Shown here: piece by piece, positions 60,577 to 64,000 of the stretch
Layout: each line of letters begins with the position of its first letter
Position numbering within the stretch: the first letter of the stretch is position 1
Assembly: GCF_010015585.1 (NCBI RefSeq)
Contig: NW_022985076.1
Span: 488,764 to 552,763 of the forward strand
Source: Eremomyces bilateralis CBS 781.70
Taxonomy: Eukaryota; Ascomycota; Dothideomycetes; Eremomycetales; Eremomycetaceae
Reading direction: 5' to 3'
DNA length: 64,000 nt
Translations under genes and position numbers: made by a program
The notes under the pieces: model-generated
What the model was told of the DNA's origin: nothing
Seen by the model: the letters and a program-made list of their open reading frames with translations, nothing else
Database searches by the model: none

Positions 60577-60816
60577 GCAACCATATCAGGTATCTTCTCC
60601 TCTTACTTCTCTCTTCTGCTTTAATCTCATATTCTAACCCTTCCTCTCTTCCTCGCTATCGCACAATTAGCTAACTTATTTACTTACCATCTCGCCTAGC
60701 GCTCACCGAGATCTACACCGTTGTATGATCAGGCAAAATCTCACTCATATCATAATAGCGATCACATCAGGAATCTCCTCTCACTTCTCTCCTGCTTAAC
60801 TCTTATATTCCGAACC
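60577..60816 (+). repeat. Diverged direct duplication
   Basis: The segment at about 60577-60640 (CATATCAGG..CTTACTTCTCTC..CTGCTTTAA) recurs at about 60758-60816 with substitutions and small gaps, a spacing of about 180 bp. Confidence 0.55.
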
Positions 60817-61283
60817 ATAGCCTCTTCATCACCATCACCGAACTTACCCCTTTCGCCTTCCCATATATGGCATTCGCCCCGATCAACACGATCACGTCAT
60901 GGTTCGTACACGAAATCTCACTTAACCATCAGATTTGGAGCGCCGAGTCACCGCTTCTGCACGCATGTAAGGGGAAAGCACCCTCCTTCCTTCACTTCAC
61001 TTCTAACCAACCGTTGCACATCCCCCCTCAATCGCCAAACATCGAGAATTAGCAGGATGACTTGAGTCTCTGTTTGATAAGGAAGACTTCTCCTTCCTAG
61101 TATAGGATCCGAGCGTCGGGGGAATGGAGCGAAGCGAAATGGGGGAGGAATCCCCCTTAATCCTTGAAAGAGGAGGGCGGTAGCTGGATGCCTCAATCAG
61201 AAGGCTAAGACATTGCCTTAGGTAGCAGTGCGGCCACCTCTGATTTGAGATGAAGCCCCTCGACTACAAATTCTCTCCTTCCT

Positions 61284-61358
61284 CCTAATTGCCACCTCGA
61301 CTGTCACATCGTATGGTTGAAATTCCACTGATCACGACTGAAACGGGCGGATTTGATC
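61284..61358 (+). repeat. Diverged dispersed repeat, copy B
   Basis: Partner of 56581-56661 in the same orientation. This copy keeps more C and G at the variable sites and is probably nearer the ancestral sequence. Confidence 0.7.
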
Positions 61359-61663
61359 CACGAATTGTGTGTGAGTAGATGTAGACTTACCCTGTCCGAC
61401 CCCTCCAAAGGTCCCAAACCTGCCGGGAAACAAAAGTGAAGAGAGATCCGCCTTATGTACAATATGTTGACAACGGTGGAGGTCGAATGCCATAGCCCAA
61501 GCAGAAGGGCTTGTCCCCTTTTATCGCGCAATCCAAGTCGGCGCGTAGCGAAAGAGATTCCATGTTCCCGTTCGACGAACCTCCCGAGTAACGGCATTCG
61601 ACCCGCCCCACCCATGGTGTTCCATCCTCCACGCCCGATCACCACCACATCCCCTACCCCCGA

Positions 61664-62333
61664 TCACTTCTCAAAATCGCTCTTCTGCAAGTTCCGCGTC
61701 ATACTCGGCAACCGCACCACGATCCCATCCACCTCCTTACTCATCAACACCTGACATCCTAGCCGACTCGTCTCCGTCAGCCCGAACGCCAGATCCAGCA
61801 TGTCATTCTCGTCGTCCGATGGCTCCGGCAGTACGTCATAGGCAGCCTCGGAGTCCACGACCACGTGGCAGGTCGAGCACGCGCACGAGCCGCCGCATGC
61901 GCCCTCCATCTCGAGGTCGTTGGCTTGCGCAATGTCGAGGAGATTGTCGCCGTCGGCAACGGTGAAGGTATGGGAGGAGCCGTCTTTGTCGATGAAGGTG
62001 ACGTGGCGTCTGGAGAGGAGGGTTAGTGGATTGGTGGACGGGAAGTTAGGGAAGGGAGAGGTACTCTTCACCGGGTTTCGGGGGTGTGAGGTGGGCGTGG
62101 GAGCGGGTGGAAGAAGTGGTGAATGTTCTTCGGGCGGAACGCCATTGCGTGGAGGGTGTGGTTTGGGACGATGATGGGACTCTCCTGGCTCTTGAAGGCT
62201 GTGTTATCCGTGTTGCGGATTGAATGGTGGAATACATGGAGCGGAAGTGTTGGAAGGCATAGTGTGGTGGATTCGGCGCCGCTCTTCTTAAACGCGTCGC
62301 GGAGATATCGGGGACGATTCTTCGGATTGACAT
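61664..62333 (-). CDS. YAH1: Mitochondrial [2Fe-2S] ferredoxin (adrenodoxin type)
   Basis: Electron carrier of mitochondrial Fe-S cluster and haem A synthesis. Model (minus): 62065-62333 and 61664-62009; 204 aa. The first 90 residues form a basic, acid-poor presequence ending near RSARRTFTTSSTRSHAHL. After KPGEE the ferredoxin fold starts (RHVTFIDKDGSSHTFTV). The cluster ligands are C-x5-C-x2-C in GACGGSCACSTCHVVV plus the distal Cys in SRLGCQV. The acidic DDENDMLDLAFGLTETSRL helix is the reductase-docking region known from adrenodoxins. The C terminus KSDFEK is typical. The start at 62333 is the first ATG in frame, although a shorter presequence from an internal Met (RSMYSTIQ) is possible. 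Divergent from VMA1. Confidence 0.92.
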
Positions 62334-62653
62334 GTTCAATTGTCACAAAACCCGATCGTGCTATAACCGTCCACAGCGGCAATCGTCGAGAAGATCCGAA
62401 TGTGAGTGATGGTCCTGACGGATGTTAATAAATCTTCCTGTCAGTGACGATGTCGGAACTTTTCCAGCGCGGAAAGATTAGCCGCAGAGAGAGAGGGCTT
62501 GGTCATCGTCTAAAGTTGCCGAGATTCCCGTGCATAGCTCCCCTCCCTTGACAGTTGACTCTCTCCATCAAGAGCAACGTCTTACACCATCTATTCCAAC
62601 ATCTCCACTAACTACGGCTCTGTTACCTCAGGTCCTCTTGTCCTGACAAGTGC
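62334..62653. other. Divergent promoter region YAH1/VMA1
   Basis: This 320-bp spacer is the shared upstream region. No specific regulatory site was verified. Confidence 0.5.
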
Positions 62654-62977
62654 ATGCTTCTAGGCATTCGTCCCCGCCTGAAAGCTCGTCCGTCTCTACT
62701 TGATTTGATCGAGAACGGAAGGTCGCACCGTTCCAATCCCCCTAGTCCGGAGGCTACGAGGAGCTCGACCTTTGGGAGACCCGCTGAGCTTTTCGACGTT
62801 GAATTCGCCATTGCAAGCGACGACCTCGAAGACCCGTTCGTCGAACTGCCGCCGTTGCCGGAGAGCCCTGTGAAGCCGGCCATCTCCCCTGGGATCCTTC
62901 CTGATATTGTTGTGAACGGCTCGGAAGTTGAGAAAGACGTCATTGAAGAGCTGCCTAAACAGAAGGAATCGGTCAAG
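62654..62977 (+). other. In-frame ORF preceding the V-ATPase subunit A start
   Basis: ATG at 62654 opens a stop-free 108-codon stretch that runs in frame into the MAP start at 62978. The sequence (LLDLIENGRSHRSNPP..., FGRPAELFDVEFAIASDD, LPPLPESPVKPAISPGILPD) has balanced composition and looks coding. Known fungal subunit A proteins begin at about MAP. It may therefore be an N-terminally extended isoform, a long 5' leader ORF, or chance. Confidence 0.4.
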
Positions 62978-64000
62978 ATGGCACCAGTAGGTCTACACTC
63001 AAGCTTCAGAACCCGGATTATTGATGGCTGATGGGTACTGTAGGCAGCGAATACAGCAGATGAAGAATACGATGGTATGTTGAGATATGTCCTTGGTTGA
63101 GCTCAAGCTAATCCATTGAATAGGCTCCGTTTTCTCCGTCTCAGGGTACGAGAACAACATCGCCCTGATCCACACGTGCTAATGTTTCGTAGTCCTGTCA
63201 TCGTGGCGGAGAACATGATCGGTTGTTCTATGAACGAATTGGTATGCTACTTCCCTCAGATCCTTACACGCTCTTCTGCTGATTCCGTAGGTTCGTGTCG
63301 GCCACGAGAACCTGGTTGGAGAAGTCATTCGTATAGAAGCCGATAAAGCCACGATCCAAGTCTACGAAGAGACAGGTATGGTCGATTGCACATGGACATA
63401 ATCTACGGGTGCTGACAGGCGGTAGCCGGAGTCAAAGTTGGTGATCCTGTCATTGGCTCGGGCAAGCCCTTATCGGTCGAACTCGGACCGGGCCTCATGG
63501 AGACCATCTACGACGGTATCCAACGGCCCCTGAAGCACATTGCGGACGTGTCGAACTCCATCTACATTCCTCGCGGCATCGACATTCCTTCCCTCAACCG
63601 TGAGAAGAAGTGGGAGTTCACCCCCGGCCAGTTCAAAGTCGGTGACCACATCACCGGCGGCGACGTCTTCGGTACGGTCTTCGAAAACTCCTTGCTGAGC
63701 GAGCATAAGATTCTGCTTCCACCGCGCGCTCGTGGTACGATCACACGACTTGCTGGGCCGGGCAGCTATACTGTGGACGAGAAGATCCTGGAGTTGGAAT
63801 TTGACGGCAAGAGGACCGAATACAGCATGATGCATAGGTGGCCCGTTCGAGTTCCTCGACCTTCCAATGAGAAGTTGAGCTCGGATCAGCCCCTCATCGT
63901 CGGACAACGTGTGCTAGACGCCCTGTTCCCGAGTATCCAAGGCGGTACGGTCTGCATTCCCGGTGCCTTTGGATGCGGGAAGACCGTGATTAGCCAGAGT
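62978..64000 (+). CDS. VMA1: V-type ATPase catalytic subunit A (5' part, runs off the edge)
   Basis: Catalytic A subunit of the vacuolar H+-ATPase V1 sector, which hydrolyses ATP to acidify vacuoles. Model so far: 62978-62986, 63044-63074, 63124-63145, 63193-63241, 63291-63375, 63426-64000+. The protein begins [20 protein letters not shown], then [40 protein letters not shown], the [17 protein letters not shown] motif, the A-subunit-specific insert, and [16 protein letters not shown]. The Walker A loop GAFGCGKT lies just before the window ends at HVISQS-type sequence. The 5' end is unusually intron-dense (five introns in the first 70 codons). The start was set by alignment with known fungal subunits, though an in-frame upstream ATG exists at 62654. 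Confidence 0.95.

Larger units (their letters stand above)
60300..61663. other. Gene-poor region with degenerate repeats
   Basis: Contains a diverged direct duplication near 60577 and 60758 and copy B of the dispersed repeat at 61284. The ORFs are short and unconvincing. Confidence 0.55.

Noticed and set aside
1-64000. CRISPR arrays, operons, Shine-Dalgarno sites, rRNA genes
   Set aside because: The sequence is eukaryotic. No regularly spaced repeats or rRNA-like sequence was seen.
1-64000. Retroelement or virus-derived genes
   Set aside because: No reverse transcriptase, integrase, capsid or LTR-like pair was recognised in any frame.

Overview
The window comes from a filamentous ascomycete (Pezizomycotina). 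The best guess is a eurotiomycete. The reasons are many spliceosomal introns of about 45-115 nt with GT..AG ends and CTAAC/CTGAC-like branch sites, a dense mix of housekeeping genes on both strands, and fungal-only families (HET-NACHT-WD40, RCR, NCE102, RTA1, Zn2Cys6). No prokaryotic feature, CRISPR array, rRNA or convincing tRNA was seen. Gene models were built by hand by matching intron phase and family conservation. Exon coordinates are given in each entry.

Layout. 0.8-3.4 kb: TRK-type potassium transporter (+). 3.8-6.9 kb: a HET-NACHT-WD40 (NLR-like) allorecognition gene (-), with a WD array contracted to two near-identical 126-bp units and about two frame changes. 7.5-9.3 kb: type-B carboxylesterase (+). 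9.6-13.4 kb: INO80 subunit Iec3 (-), ORM1 (+) and U1 snRNP protein C (+). 13.8-18.2 kb: a small uncharacterised gene and a large Gyp5-like TBC RabGAP, both (-). 19.6-26.9 kb: UTP15 (-) and mediator subunit 1 (+), which are divergent, then glutamine synthetase (-) with an unusually long intron. 26.9-30.7 kb is almost gene-free. 30.7-31.3 kb: a small Cys-rich ORF. 32.4-36.2 kb: an 11-exon ankyrin/CorA-like membrane protein (+). 36.7-43.1 kb: a group with membrane and cell-surface themes (RCR-like, NCE102, Zn2Cys6 factor, RTA1-like). 44-48.5 kb: a probable mitochondrial protein, an intronless multi-spanning membrane protein, and SLX1. 49.8-55.6 kb: KDM5/JARID1 histone demethylase. 55.6-61.6 kb: a gene-poor stretch holding a decayed multi-spanning membrane-protein gene and diverged repeats. 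61.7-64.0 kb: mitochondrial ferredoxin (-) and the V-ATPase catalytic subunit A (+), the latter cut by the window edge.

No biosynthetic cluster or multi-gene system is evident. Most of the window is conserved core genome (chromatin, mediator, splicing, rRNA processing, trafficking, nitrogen, V-ATPase, Fe-S) with three accessory spots: the NLR-like gene, the 27-31 kb desert and the 55.6-61.6 kb decayed block. The most interesting points are (i) two back-to-back introns separated by only 2 nt at codon 5/6 of U1-C; (ii) an intact 108-codon ORF in frame with and directly before the usual start of V-ATPase subunit A; (iii) the short-array HET-NACHT-WD40 gene; (iv) the 697-nt intron and ATG-only first exon of glutamine synthetase; and (v) the decayed membrane-protein gene lying between two repeat copies that differ mainly by transitions, as expected of RIP.
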